64,000 nucleotides of DNA from Bacillota bacterium (lineage in GTDB: Bacteria; Bacillota; Clostridia; Acetivibrionales; Acetivibrionaceae). The stretch is from positions 71,560 through 135,559 of the forward strand of contig JAEWSG010000203.1 of NCBI GenBank assembly GCA_023398495.1. The letters are read 5' to 3'. The first letter of the stretch is position 1. Each line of letters begins with the position of its first letter. Under the pieces are notes generated by a model, which was given only the letters and a program-made list of their open reading frames with translations, ran no database searches and had not been told where the DNA came from. Position numbers and translations under genes: made by a program. Shown here one piece after another: positions 9,358 to 17,313 of the stretch.

Positions 9358-10478
9358 ATTTTATTGCTCCTTACACTAAAAGATGTTCTATAACCCGTAT
9401 TGTTAATTGTGTGGGTAGTAGAAGAAATATAATAAGTCTTGCTAAACTTACTTCCAAGCCCCATAAGTTTTACAAACCTTCCAGCTCTCAATGCAGGGAT
9501 TCCGACGGTTTCACCATCACCGGTCAAGAGACTTGCCGATTTCTGGTTTAGCGTCGTTTTAGCACTTAGTAACGCCTCTTCATGGAAGGCAGCACAGAAA
9601 TTCATCTGTTCCACTATATCTTCTCCATGTAATTCCTTTACCAGAGCGGGTGCAGATTTATCTCCACCACTCCCGATCTCTTCCACAGTATCCACTTCCA
9701 CTTCAAGAGCTTTTTTGGCTTTATTATCCCAATACTTGCCTCTGACTTTGGAAACCTGTCCTGCGATATTTATTACAGGCGAAAAGCTAAGCAGATTTAC
9801 TCCCCACTCAAGGGTAACGACAGGTACCTTTTTCTTCGCCTTTTCCCTAAAATATAAAGCTTTTTCAAATACAAAAAACTCAAAATTATTCCGTTTTGCC
9901 AGCTCATTTATAAATTGAAAATCGCTTTTATTTTCCTGATTAACCTTGCTATGCTTTATTTTAGTCTCATCAATATAAACCTCTGAAACCTTATACTTTG
10001 AGATAATAGCAGACACTATTTCGCTGTCCTTTATCTCACTCCAGCATTCAGATTTTTTACCCCTCATCATTTCTCCCATGATATCAAGCCCGGTTATAGT
10101 TAGCTGTGGAAGCTGCCCTGCTGGAAAATTGACTTTAACAGAGTTAATTCTTCCAGATATGAGAGGCTCCAGCTTGTCACAATAACCCATGCTGATTTCA
10201 ATTCTTTTTCCTGGAGTAAGATATTTATCCATCCAGTTAAAATCTCTTTTTATTATGTCAAAAGAGTTTCCTACACTAAAGGTAAACTGATCTGCACCTT
10301 CCAGGTTATTGCTCACTGATATATTTGAAATCTCCATGCCCAACGCAATCGAGTTTTGATTTTCAATCTTTACCTCGAAGGAAGGTGCATAAAAATTATT
10401 GTATTCTTTTTCAAGTAATTCCAAATCTAAAGTTTTAAAATTATCAATTCCCATAGTATTAGTCCAAAGGCGGGACAA
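9354..10478 (-). CDS. Hub protein, phage late control D / VgrG gp27-like (Afp8-type)
   Basis: A 374-residue protein. Recognisable hub features are YAPSFEVKIENQ, ADQFTFSVGNSFD, GKRIEISMGYCDKLEPLISG and VKVNFPAGQLPQLTITGLDI, followed by DSEIVSAIISKYKV and FQFINELAKRNNFEFFVFEK, the gp27/gpD core. A trimer of this protein adapts the sixfold tube to the threefold spike. In some eCIS the hub and spike are one VgrG-like protein; here they are two coupled genes. It overlaps the LysM gene upstream by 20 bp and the spike gene downstream by 4 bp. Confidence 0.9.
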   Translation of the reverse strand: MSRLWTNTMGIDNFKTLDLELLEKEYNNFYAPSFEVKIENQNSIALGMEISNISVSNNLEGADQFTFSVGNSFDIIKRDFNWMDKYLTPGKRIEISMGYCDKLEPLISGRINSVKVNFPAGQLPQLTITGLDIMGEMMRGKKSECWSEIKDSEIVSAIISKYKVSEVYIDETKIKHSKVNQENKSDFQFINELAKRNNFEFFVFEKALYFREKAKKKVPVVTLEWGVNLLSFSPVINIAGQVSKVRGKYWDNKAKKALEVEVDTVEEIGSGGDKSAPALVKELHGEDIVEQMNFCAAFHEEALLSAKTTLNQKSASLLTGDGETVGIPALRAGRFVKLMGLGSKFSKTYYISSTTHTINNTGYRTSFSVRSNKI

Positions 10479-11100
10479 TTATTTCCCTTCCTTCCTTAAG
10501 TTTTCTAGGATTATCAATATTATTTGCCTTGGCAATATGCCTCCACAATCCAGGATCACCATATTCCCTATCAGCTAGTGACCATAAGGTGTCACCCTCA
10601 ATCAAAACCCTCTGTTTTGTTCTATCTGATGAATTCCTTGGCTTGTTCTGGAACTGCTCTGTCAGGGTTTTATACTCCTTAAATGTAACATTTAAAGTAG
10701 CTCTTACAGGTATACCCGTCTCCATAAACATGGTAAATCTCTGTGTAACACGTTCAATTACCGCTTTAAATTTCAAGGCACCCCATACAAAGCAACAAAC
10801 GGGAGGTGCATGAAGTTCACTATTTATATCCAAAAGGTTCATTATCTTCTCTGTGTGGAGCCTCACATCCTTATTTTCCTCTTCCTCATAGGTATCGAAA
10901 AAAAGCTCCATAGTAAGTGTTTTGGCATTACCATTAATAAAATGGGTCAAAGGAGTAGAAAGTCCTGGAAAAACAGTATTCTGAAACTGGTTGCTCTTTT
11001 CAACTGTATATTCTGTAGGATTAAACAAAACCTTTATCTTTGATCCCTTATTTTTTTCCCACTTATCAAGGGGCTGGATATATGCTCTTTCCAAACCCAT
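10459..11100 (-). CDS. LysM-domain baseplate/tube-adaptor protein (Afp7-like)
   Basis: A 213-residue protein. The N-terminal part (KIKVLFNPTEYTVEKSNQFQ, FINGNAKTLTMELFFDTYEE, APPVCCFVWGALKFKAVIER, YKTLTEQFQ) is typical of the eCIS LysM protein family. The C-terminus is a LysM motif: VLIEGDTLWSLADREYGDPG then WRHIAKANNIDNPRKLKEG. In Afp/PVC particles this protein lies between tube and hub; LysM there need not bind peptidoglycan. A GGGGGAGG site precedes the ATG. It overlaps the hub gene, so the two are probably made in fixed ratio. Confidence 0.9.
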   Translation of the reverse strand: MGLERAYIQPLDKWEKNKGSKIKVLFNPTEYTVEKSNQFQNTVFPGLSTPLTHFINGNAKTLTMELFFDTYEEEENKDVRLHTEKIMNLLDINSELHAPPVCCFVWGALKFKAVIERVTQRFTMFMETGIPVRATLNVTFKEYKTLTEQFQNKPRNSSDRTKQRVLIEGDTLWSLADREYGDPGLWRHIAKANNIDNPRKLKEGREIIVPPLD

Positions 11101-11117
11101 AAAAGATACCTCCCCCT

Positions 11118-12425
11118 TTAAAGCCCCATTCTTTCTTTATGGAGTTTTAACCTATTCTCAATTTCTTGGTAAACCATATTTACCAATTGGTTTATATCAG
11201 GTAAGTTCTGCTGTATCTCATTTTGCTGTAAGTTAGAAACCGCTGTATCGTGTTTTATCTCTACTGGCACAGGCGTATCTTGCATAGTCACAGGCAGCTT
11301 CTGCTTAACATGATCTAGCCTTGCTGTGGTTTTTAAAACTTCTGTTTTTTCATCATTCCATTGGCTTCTAAGACTCTTTATATGGCTTTCTTGGGTGTCA
11401 TTATAAACAACTTTTTGTCCTATGCTCTTTTGGAACAATATTGTTTCAAAATCTAAAAGCGCCCTTCTTCTGTCATCCACTATTGATTTTTCTTTCCAAA
11501 ACCGCTTTAAACTGCTACTAAAAGTACTGTCAAAAATTAAAGTGTATGTTGCTTTTGCACTATTAAAACCACTTGAATTCAGGTTCAAAATATTGACCCC
11601 ATATGTCCTAAATAGTCTATTTTGTATTGTGTCTTTAATTGTTTTGATTAATATATAGTCCTTTTCCTTTTTCATTATATTTGCATTTATTTTGCACGTA
11701 TTTAATTGATACTTCTTTAAAAATTTAGTTTCGTAAATGTTTTGAAAAGCTTCTGGTGCTTCTTTGTCTTTTGGTGCTTCTTTTACCTTTGGTGCTTCTT
11801 TTGCCCTTTCTGTTGTCTCTTTGGTCTTTTCTGTATAAAAAAACTGTTTACTGTTTTCTGTTTTTAAATAGCTAGTCAGATTTATTGCTTGCCTTGTAGC
11901 TATAGTTGTTAAAACTCCAAAGCTTTTTGTTTGAAATGTTGCTACTTCAATTGAATACAAGCGGTTTGAAATGTGGTACTTTTTACCCGGCAAAATATTC
12001 ATAAAGTCATACTTTTGAACTAAATTGCCTTCCTTCTTCTTTTTAGTAAATTCTCTAAAAATATCAATGTAATTAAAATTAACAGCATCACTTGCAACTG
12101 TATTTAATTCATCATGGTCTGTATGCTTAGAATATAAGACCTTTGACACTATGTTATGTTGTATTAATGAAGTACTGCTGTATTTATAAATGATCGGAAG
12201 CGATAAGTACATTGACAAAAAGCGGTTAACAACATACCTTGATACACCTGATACATTCACACTACTAGGTGCAATAGGGTTTTCTTTGCGTCCTACTTTA
12301 AACACCAAAGAAGGATACTTAGTTATCATGGCTCTTGAAGCTATTCCTCTTTTGGCGATGCCTCTTTTTATTAAATTGTGTGTACTCTCATTTAATAATG
12401 TACTATGAAGTTTCCCGACACGCAT
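11118..12425 (-). CDS. Unknown eCIS-locus protein with KEAP repeats and conserved-looking C-terminal helix
   Basis: A 435-residue protein that I do not recognise as a named family. The ATG at 12425 is preferred over a TTG 12 nt upstream because GGGGG lies 5 nt before it. About residues 205-230 contain a charged low-complexity repeat (KEAPKVKEAPKDKEAP). The last 40 residues are proline/glutamine-rich and end in DINQLVNMVYQEIENRLKLH with KERMGL. From memory, eCIS loci often carry a variable protein ending in a similar helix just before the LysM gene. The central part is basic with no signal peptide or transmembrane segment. It may be a structural linker, or a length-control or cargo-adaptor protein. 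Function is not established. Confidence 0.55.
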   Translation of the reverse strand: MRVGKLHSTLLNESTHNLIKRGIAKRGIASRAMITKYPSLVFKVGRKENPIAPSSVNVSGVSRYVVNRFLSMYLSLPIIYKYSSTSLIQHNIVSKVLYSKHTDHDELNTVASDAVNFNYIDIFREFTKKKKEGNLVQKYDFMNILPGKKYHISNRLYSIEVATFQTKSFGVLTTIATRQAINLTSYLKTENSKQFFYTEKTKETTERAKEAPKVKEAPKDKEAPEAFQNIYETKFLKKYQLNTCKINANIMKKEKDYILIKTIKDTIQNRLFRTYGVNILNLNSSGFNSAKATYTLIFDSTFSSSLKRFWKEKSIVDDRRRALLDFETILFQKSIGQKVVYNDTQESHIKSLRSQWNDEKTEVLKTTARLDHVKQKLPVTMQDTPVPVEIKHDTAVSNLQQNEIQQNLPDINQLVNMVYQEIENRLKLHKERMGL

Positions 12426-12486
12426 TTTATCCCCCAATTCAAAACCGCTTCAGCAATTAAAATTTTATAGGTCCATTATTTAACAA

Positions 12487-12933
12487 CTACTTGCCGCTAC
12501 TAAATTGTTGTATTCCTTCATGAACAAGTTCAAGGCTTTCTATAGCTACCGAATTGCTGTCAGCCTTTAACTCTGGTCCTATCCACTTTATTGGATAGGC
12601 ACGTAAAAAATCCCAGCGCTTACACTCTTCACCGTGTCTATCTCTTAGAATTATCGAGCCAAGTTTTCTTTTGAAATCACCATAAACTACATCCTGGTAC
12701 CACTTCCAAAGCTCATCGGAATCAGTAATTCCTCTTCTTAAAACAATATTGGAATGCTCAACGCACTTTGGTAACTTTCGGACAAATTTATTAACTCCAC
12801 CTTCCCTGTACTCATCATACTTGATCTCAGACTGAAGGCCACTGACCTCTGAAAAGCCACCAACAATAATCTGATCTAATTCAACAAGAAAATTAAAACC
12901 CAAGTATGGATCTCTTTTACTACCTGAGGCCAT
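12487..12933 (-). CDS. Second tube protein, T4 gp19-like (tube initiator candidate)
   Basis: A 148-residue protein of the gp19/tail tube family: DPYLGFNFLVELDQIIVGGF, SEVSGLQSEIKYDEYREGG, VEHSNIVLRRGITDSDELW and SNSVAIESLELVHEGIQQF. The first segment forms the ring interface and the last is the family's conserved ending. It is closely patterned on the tube protein at 13567-13995 but differs in the middle. In Afp/PVC a divergent tube protein near the LysM gene forms the first ring on the baseplate, so this copy is probably the initiator; that is inference from position. AAGGTGGG precedes the ATG. Confidence 0.9.
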   Translation of the reverse strand: MASGSKRDPYLGFNFLVELDQIIVGGFSEVSGLQSEIKYDEYREGGVNKFVRKLPKCVEHSNIVLRRGITDSDELWKWYQDVVYGDFKRKLGSIILRDRHGEECKRWDFLRAYPIKWIGPELKADSNSVAIESLELVHEGIQQFSSGK

Positions 12934-12945
12934 TTCTTTCCCACC

Positions 12946-13176
12946 TTACAACTTAAATATATTTTCATTTTCAACCTGCGAATTCATCTTAGTATTGATC
13001 TTTGAAATTTCTTCACACCATTTTCTACGCTCTTCATGTTCCATATTCATAATGTCATCATGAGACCAATGAAAATAATATGCTATAAAGGCTACCTCTT
13101 GGTACAGCTTGTCCTCGGGATAGCCTGCTAAGCTTCCCCCAGGCTGCCCACCTCCACTTCGAAGGTATTTTGACAT
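12946..13176 (-). CDS. DUF6760 family eCIS protein, possibly expressed by -1 frameshift from the preceding gene
   Basis: A 76-residue reading frame. From residue 15 it matches the DUF6760 pattern found in contractile injection loci: SLAGYPEDKLYQEVAFIAYY, FHWSHDDIMNMEHEERRKWC, EEISKIN. The only start, the ATG at 13176, lacks a ribosome site and sits inside the preceding gene, giving a 49-nt overlap. The frame relation is exactly -1, and a GGGGGAA run lies just before the upstream stop. The product may therefore be made as an extension of the 122-residue protein, like G/GT tail chaperones of phages. Independent translation by coupling is the alternative. The FHWS segment resembles phage chaperone C-termini. 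Confidence 0.72.
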   Translation of the reverse strand: MSKYLRSGGGQPGGSLAGYPEDKLYQEVAFIAYYFHWSHDDIMNMEHEERRKWCEEISKINTKMNSQVENENIFKL

Positions 13177-13496
13177 TTAGGACATTCTACATTTATTCTT
13201 GCAGCACCCGTTCCATTTATTTTTCTGTAATACTCCTCCAGGTATGCAAAATCTGACGAAAACAGACCTTCAATAACTTTGGTATTAATAACTTGCAAAT
13301 TCCCCAATTTTGTAATAACCCTTGCCAAAAGAATAACTGAAAGGTATGCTGAGTTTTGCTGTACTCTGGGGTCCTTCATCGGCAAAATTTCATCAGCCGC
13401 TGTCGCAAGCCTCATCGTACCCGTACGGTGTAAATCTCCACTTTCATCAATGTAACCTTTTGGTAACGTAAATTCGTATTCGGTTTGAAATGGCAT
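13128..13496 (-). CDS. Small tail-assembly-like eCIS protein (chaperone candidate)
   Basis: A 122-residue protein with FTLPKGYIDESGDLHRTGTM, RLATAADEILPMKDPRVQQN and AYLSVILLARVITKLGNLQV, then a CPKC pair near the end. I recognise the layout as a conserved small protein of eCIS loci that resembles phage tail assembly chaperones (the gpG position); this is a judgement from the pattern. The start has an AGGAGG site. It lies directly downstream of the first tube gene and overlaps the DUF6760 frame at its 3' end. It may escort tube or unknown subunits during assembly. The single CPKC pair could bind metal with a partner. Confidence 0.65.
   Translation of the reverse strand: MPFQTEYEFTLPKGYIDESGDLHRTGTMRLATAADEILPMKDPRVQQNSAYLSVILLARVITKLGNLQVINTKVIEGLFSSDFAYLEEYYRKINGTGAARINVECPKCQNTFEVEVGSLGEA
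13134..13140 (-). promoter_or_regulatory. Candidate -1 ribosomal frameshift site (GGGGGAA)
   Basis: On the minus strand the 122-codon gene reads CTG GGG GAA GCT TAG. A -1 slip on GGG gives GGA AGC TTA GCA, which enters the DUF6760 frame at its first conserved residues. The stop lies two codons after the slip point, as in many programmed sites. A predicted fusion would have 120 plus 63 residues. The A-site codon GAA would re-pair imperfectly on GGA, so efficiency is uncertain. Confidence 0.4.
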
Positions 13497-13566
13497 TTTT
13501 TACCTCCTATATAATATCTCAATATATGCTCCAAATAGAAAACACTGTTTTCCACCTTGAAACTTT

Positions 13567-13995
13567 TTATCCGACGCGCTTAATCCCTTCATGCACCAAC
13601 TCTAAAGACTCAATTGCAACATCATTACTTTTGGCATTAAAATCCGGAGCCTTATACTTAATGGGCCAAGCCCCGACAACATTCCAACGAGCAGTATCAT
13701 TGCCGGCCTCATCAACAGCAATAATGGAAAGGTTCTTAACCTGTACCGGTCCCTCCGTCCCTGCAGCAAACCAATTATACACCTCTACAGAATCTGTAAT
13801 ACCCCACTTAAGTGTAATATTTCCAAATTTATTTAACCCACTTAGCTTTCTCATGTATATCGGATCTGTACCTTCCCTGTATTCAATCGGTTCTATAGAG
13901 GACTCAAAGCCAGAAACTTCACTAAATCCCGCCTGTTGAATACCATCTATCTCAACCCTGAAACGAAAATTTCTAAACGGATCTTTTCTCGCCAT
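13567..13995 (-). CDS. Main inner tube protein, T4 gp19-like
   Basis: A 142-residue protein of the tail tube family: MARKDPFRNFRFRVEIDGIQ, QAGFSEVSGFESSIEPIEYR, KFGNITLKWGITDSVEVYNW and SNDVAIESLELVHEGIKRVG. Stacked hexamer rings form the inner tube that is fired through the target envelope. The gene follows the sheath gene by 31 bp and has a strong GGAGGTG site, consistent with high expression of the major tube. The other tube gene at 12487-12933 is shorter on conserved central residues and probably used once per particle. Confidence 0.93.
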   Translation of the reverse strand: MARKDPFRNFRFRVEIDGIQQAGFSEVSGFESSIEPIEYREGTDPIYMRKLSGLNKFGNITLKWGITDSVEVYNWFAAGTEGPVQVKNLSIIAVDEAGNDTARWNVVGAWPIKYKAPDFNAKSNDVAIESLELVHEGIKRVG

Positions 13996-14026
13996 ATTTA
14001 TTCACCTCCAACATTTTTAAGTTGAT

Positions 14027-16042
14027 TTAATCTTCACTATTCCATTGAGTTATTCTGAAAATAACAAACTCTGCGGGTTTAACCGGTGCAATACCAATTT
14101 CTACTATCAACTTTCCGTTATCTATATCATTCTGACTCATGGTTGTCCTATCGCACTTAACATAAAAGGCCTGTTCAGGTTTTGTACCCATAAATGCTCC
14201 ATCTCTCCATACCCTTGTAAGAAAATCAGTTATTGTAAGCTTAACCCTTGCCCACAGTCTTTCATTATTGGGCTCAAAAACTACCCACTGGGTATTTCTA
14301 TAAATTGATTCCTCAATATATATAAACAGCCGCCTTACGTTCACATACTTCCATAAGGAATCACTGGTACAGGTACGTGCTCCCCAAACCCTTATGCCAC
14401 GCCCTGTAAAAGCTCTTATCAAGTTTAGCCCTCTCGGATTTAGTTCATCCTGTTCACCCTCATTGAACATAAATTTTAGCCCTGTTACATTCTGAACCAA
14501 TTCATTGGCAGGAGCTTTATGTACCCCTCTTGTTTCATCGCTTCTTGAGTAAATTCCCAGTACACATCCAGAAGGCGGCATATACATATCTCTCTTTTCA
14601 TATGGGTCATAGGCTTTTACCCAGGGATGGTATATAGCAGCATAGGATGTGTCAAAGAATTCACGGTGTTTCTTCATGTCTTCAGTCTTGTAATATGTTT
14701 CCGGCATATCCAGAACAGCAAAACGGTATTTCTGACTTTCGCAGTGCATCTTAAGCTGTAGTTGTGCATCTACATCCGTAATTCCCGGCATAGCCATAAT
14801 GCTACAGTTATCTATATCCTTAAAAGCCTGTATCCCAGAGCGCTTGCCAGGGCCATTATCATAACCCTTAAAATCATCAGAAGTCAATCCGTTTACATTT
14901 CCATCATCTCCGTCTGCTAAAGTAATACAGAGCCTTTTATTGACCATTACGCTATTAGCAGGCATATCAAAGGGATCTTCCCTGGTATAGCTTGCGGATC
15001 CAGAAACCGGCAAAAGCTGAATCAAATTTGATCTGCCATTTACCACCTTAACATAATAATTTGGTGTCTCGGGGTTCATAGATAGATAATAGTAATTCTC
15101 AACCTGTTTTTTGTAGGACACCTCAAGGTTGAACTCGCATGTATAAAGCATTTTTTTAGGCATCGCACTTGTATCTATAACACCACCCTCGTAAGATAAA
15201 GGGTCGGATAAAGTAATTACATCATCTTCAATAAAAACTATTCTTCTGTACTCCTTTTCAAGAGCACCATCAATAAATGCAACAATTGCACCAATATAAA
15301 AACCATTTTTATTTTTTATTCTATACTTTTCTTCTCCATCATCATTTATTACCTCAATTATCTGTGTTTTAGCCTGACTTGATGGAGTAAATCTTGCCAC
15401 AATTCCGTTGCCCCATTGTCCCTTGTTTATTGCGTTAATACTAAGAGTATCTGCTCCTCCAATAGGACTATCATCAGCTGTTTTCGTGACCGTTACCCTT
15501 GTCTCATCCTTGCCACATCTAAAGGATAGAGGGGTTTTTAATCTCAGCCGTTGATTAACATTGTCATATTCTACTTCCTGGTCAACAGCTGAGGCTTTAA
15601 CTCTATCTTTACCATCTATAACCTCAAATGTAAGCTTTCCTCCATTTTCAACACCAAAAAGTGATTCAAGATTTAAGATTGTATGACCTATTTCTAAATC
15701 TTCAGTTAGCTGTAATCTTACACCCGATGCTATGCCTACATTTTGTGCGGAGTTAGCCATTTGTGGTAAAACTCTAATTACATAGCATTTGCTCCCACCG
15801 TTATTAAAAAAGCTCTCAACAGCATATGGCAAATATCTATACTCACCATAACTTGAAGGAAGGTATCCTCCGAATGTTCTTTGATAATCGGCAAAACTTG
15901 TGATATATACCGGCAGACCCTCCGTAGGTCCGGACTCGGCAACCCCTATAAATCCACCTATACTTGTACTGGCTCCTTCAATTGGCCTGGATCCGGATTC
16001 AAACTCCTCTACATATACACCAGGTGACTTAGGACTTAGCAT
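14027..16042 (-). CDS. Contractile tail sheath protein
   Basis: A 671-residue sheath. The N-terminus LSPKSPGVYVEEFESGSRPI and EGASTSIGGFIGVAESGPTE is diagnostic. The C-terminus has PRGLNLIRAFTGRGIRVWGA, RTCTSDSLWKYVNVRRLFIY, NTQWVVFEPNNERLWARVKL, then GTKPEQAFYVKCD and IGIAPVKPAEFVIFRI, all standard for the polymerising core. The central 200-400 region is variable and may be exposed. Afp/PVC loci have two or three sheath genes; this locus has only one, so the sheath is probably homopolymeric. AAGGGGGAAGG precedes the ATG. Confidence 0.96.
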   Translation of the reverse strand: MLSPKSPGVYVEEFESGSRPIEGASTSIGGFIGVAESGPTEGLPVYITSFADYQRTFGGYLPSSYGEYRYLPYAVESFFNNGGSKCYVIRVLPQMANSAQNVGIASGVRLQLTEDLEIGHTILNLESLFGVENGGKLTFEVIDGKDRVKASAVDQEVEYDNVNQRLRLKTPLSFRCGKDETRVTVTKTADDSPIGGADTLSINAINKGQWGNGIVARFTPSSQAKTQIIEVINDDGEEKYRIKNKNGFYIGAIVAFIDGALEKEYRRIVFIEDDVITLSDPLSYEGGVIDTSAMPKKMLYTCEFNLEVSYKKQVENYYYLSMNPETPNYYVKVVNGRSNLIQLLPVSGSASYTREDPFDMPANSVMVNKRLCITLADGDDGNVNGLTSDDFKGYDNGPGKRSGIQAFKDIDNCSIMAMPGITDVDAQLQLKMHCESQKYRFAVLDMPETYYKTEDMKKHREFFDTSYAAIYHPWVKAYDPYEKRDMYMPPSGCVLGIYSRSDETRGVHKAPANELVQNVTGLKFMFNEGEQDELNPRGLNLIRAFTGRGIRVWGARTCTSDSLWKYVNVRRLFIYIEESIYRNTQWVVFEPNNERLWARVKLTITDFLTRVWRDGAFMGTKPEQAFYVKCDRTTMSQNDIDNGKLIVEIGIAPVKPAEFVIFRITQWNSED

Positions 16043-16091
16043 TAACCTTCCCCCTTCACATTTGTAGTAATTTTTTAAAACTCATATATCT

Positions 16092-16706
16092 TTATATAGC
16101 TGTTACCTCACAAAAAATAGTCTTGCCATACATAGCTCTAACTGACCTGGATAGTTTTGCACTTACTAACTCAAAGTTAATTATTACATCCATAATATAA
16201 ATTCCTTTATCATCAACAAAGCTAGAAAAATCGTTAAAGTAAACTAAAAATTGACCCTTTTCATCTGTATACGCTGTAAAATTCATTTCTTCTATAGTTA
16301 CCAAAGCCTTATTTATACCTGCTCCATTCTTGTCATACACCGTGCCCCGAATAAGGGTTGTATTATTTAAAAACGGATACCTGCTATTTGGCTTCAAATG
16401 AATATCAACAGAATTTATATTTTTCTGCTGTTTATCTTCCATTGTTATTACTTCATTCTGAGCGTCAAGATAATTCTCACTTAAAACTATCACATTATAT
16501 TTTCCAGGCTCTAGGTCAGTAAAAACATAAAAACCACTTAAGTTTTTAATTGCGTTAACATTTACAATATTGAAGTTCTCATCCTGCAGAATTAGCCTGA
16601 TATTTCCTTGCGGTTTTCCACCGCTAAAATCATCTATTATATTTAATACAATTGAAACCTGTGTTTTAATTTCTTGCTTATTAAATAAGGAGTTATTATT
16701 TAACAT
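16092..16706 (-). CDS. Carboxypeptidase-regulatory-like (Ig-fold) protein in the eCIS operon
   Basis: A 204-residue protein. Two beta-sandwich repeats can be seen: VSIVLNIIDDFSGGKPQGNI with GFYVFTDLEPGKYNVIVLSE, and IRGTVYDKNGAGINKALVTI with AYTDEKGQFLVYFND. Both have the layout of carboxypeptidase regulatory-like or prealbumin-like domains. There is no signal peptide. The ATG at 16706 is chosen because AGAGGG lies 6 nt before it; a TTG at 16730 would lengthen it. It overlaps the DUF4255 gene by 11 bp and lies before the sheath gene. It could decorate the particle or help terminate the tail; the role is unknown. Confidence 0.6.
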   Translation of the reverse strand: MLNNNSLFNKQEIKTQVSIVLNIIDDFSGGKPQGNIRLILQDENFNIVNVNAIKNLSGFYVFTDLEPGKYNVIVLSENYLDAQNEVITMEDKQQKNINSVDIHLKPNSRYPFLNNTTLIRGTVYDKNGAGINKALVTIEEMNFTAYTDEKGQFLVYFNDFSSFVDDKGIYIMDVIINFELVSAKLSRSVRAMYGKTIFCEVTAI

Positions 16707-17298
16707 TTTCATCCCTCTCAATTTCGCCAAACTTCATATTGGTTGATAAAACCCTGCTTTCGTCATCACCAGGCATACATTCTATAATTACCGGAGTAAC
16801 CAAATAGCTTAGAATAGTATTTTCAGAGAGCTTTGGAAATGCCGATCTGATTTTTGATACTTCTTCCAGGCTTAAAGGATTAAATAACATTCTAAACTCC
16901 TGCTGGCATTTATAAAGCTTATATCCATCGCCCAATATGTAGTTCTCCAACACAGCGTTTTGCTGAAATACTTGCATTACACCACCCAATAATTGATGTT
17001 CTTCTGATGCCCTGTTTATTTTTGCTTTTGAGTTTATGATTATTAAGTAATAAAGCTCAAGAGCAATTGGTTGAATTCTATTGGCTTTATGTCCTAATGA
17101 CCAAGGACTGTCTCCTTCAAAGTAAGAACTCTTTAAAACGTTATATAAGTATAGAGTAATCTTATAATCCTGACTTGAGTCAGGAAAACCCAGAACAATA
17201 TCACTTGAATCAATATTCACCCCTGTACTTTTCATATTCTTTCTCAAAAGATTAACAAGAGTATTTCCAACATTAGAAATTGCATTATTCTGGTTCAT
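16696..17298 (-). CDS. DUF4255 tail terminator/cap protein (Afp16/Pvc16-like)
   Basis: A 200-residue protein matching the DUF4255 layout: an N-terminal AISNVGNTLVNLLRKNMKST, then VLGFPDSSQDYKITLYLYNV, NRIQPIALELYYLIIINSKA and EEHQLLGGVMQVFQQNAVLE. In Afp, Afp16 caps the far end of tube and sheath and ends growth. Its gene follows the ATPase gene by only 15 bp and has a GGGAGG site. Confidence 0.88.
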   Translation of the reverse strand: MNQNNAISNVGNTLVNLLRKNMKSTGVNIDSSDIVLGFPDSSQDYKITLYLYNVLKSSYFEGDSPWSLGHKANRIQPIALELYYLIIINSKAKINRASEEHQLLGGVMQVFQQNAVLENYILGDGYKLYKCQQEFRMLFNPLSLEEVSKIRSAFPKLSENTILSYLVTPVIIECMPGDDESRVLSTNMKFGEIERDENVK

Positions 17299-17313
17299 TC
17301 AAACCTCCCAATG

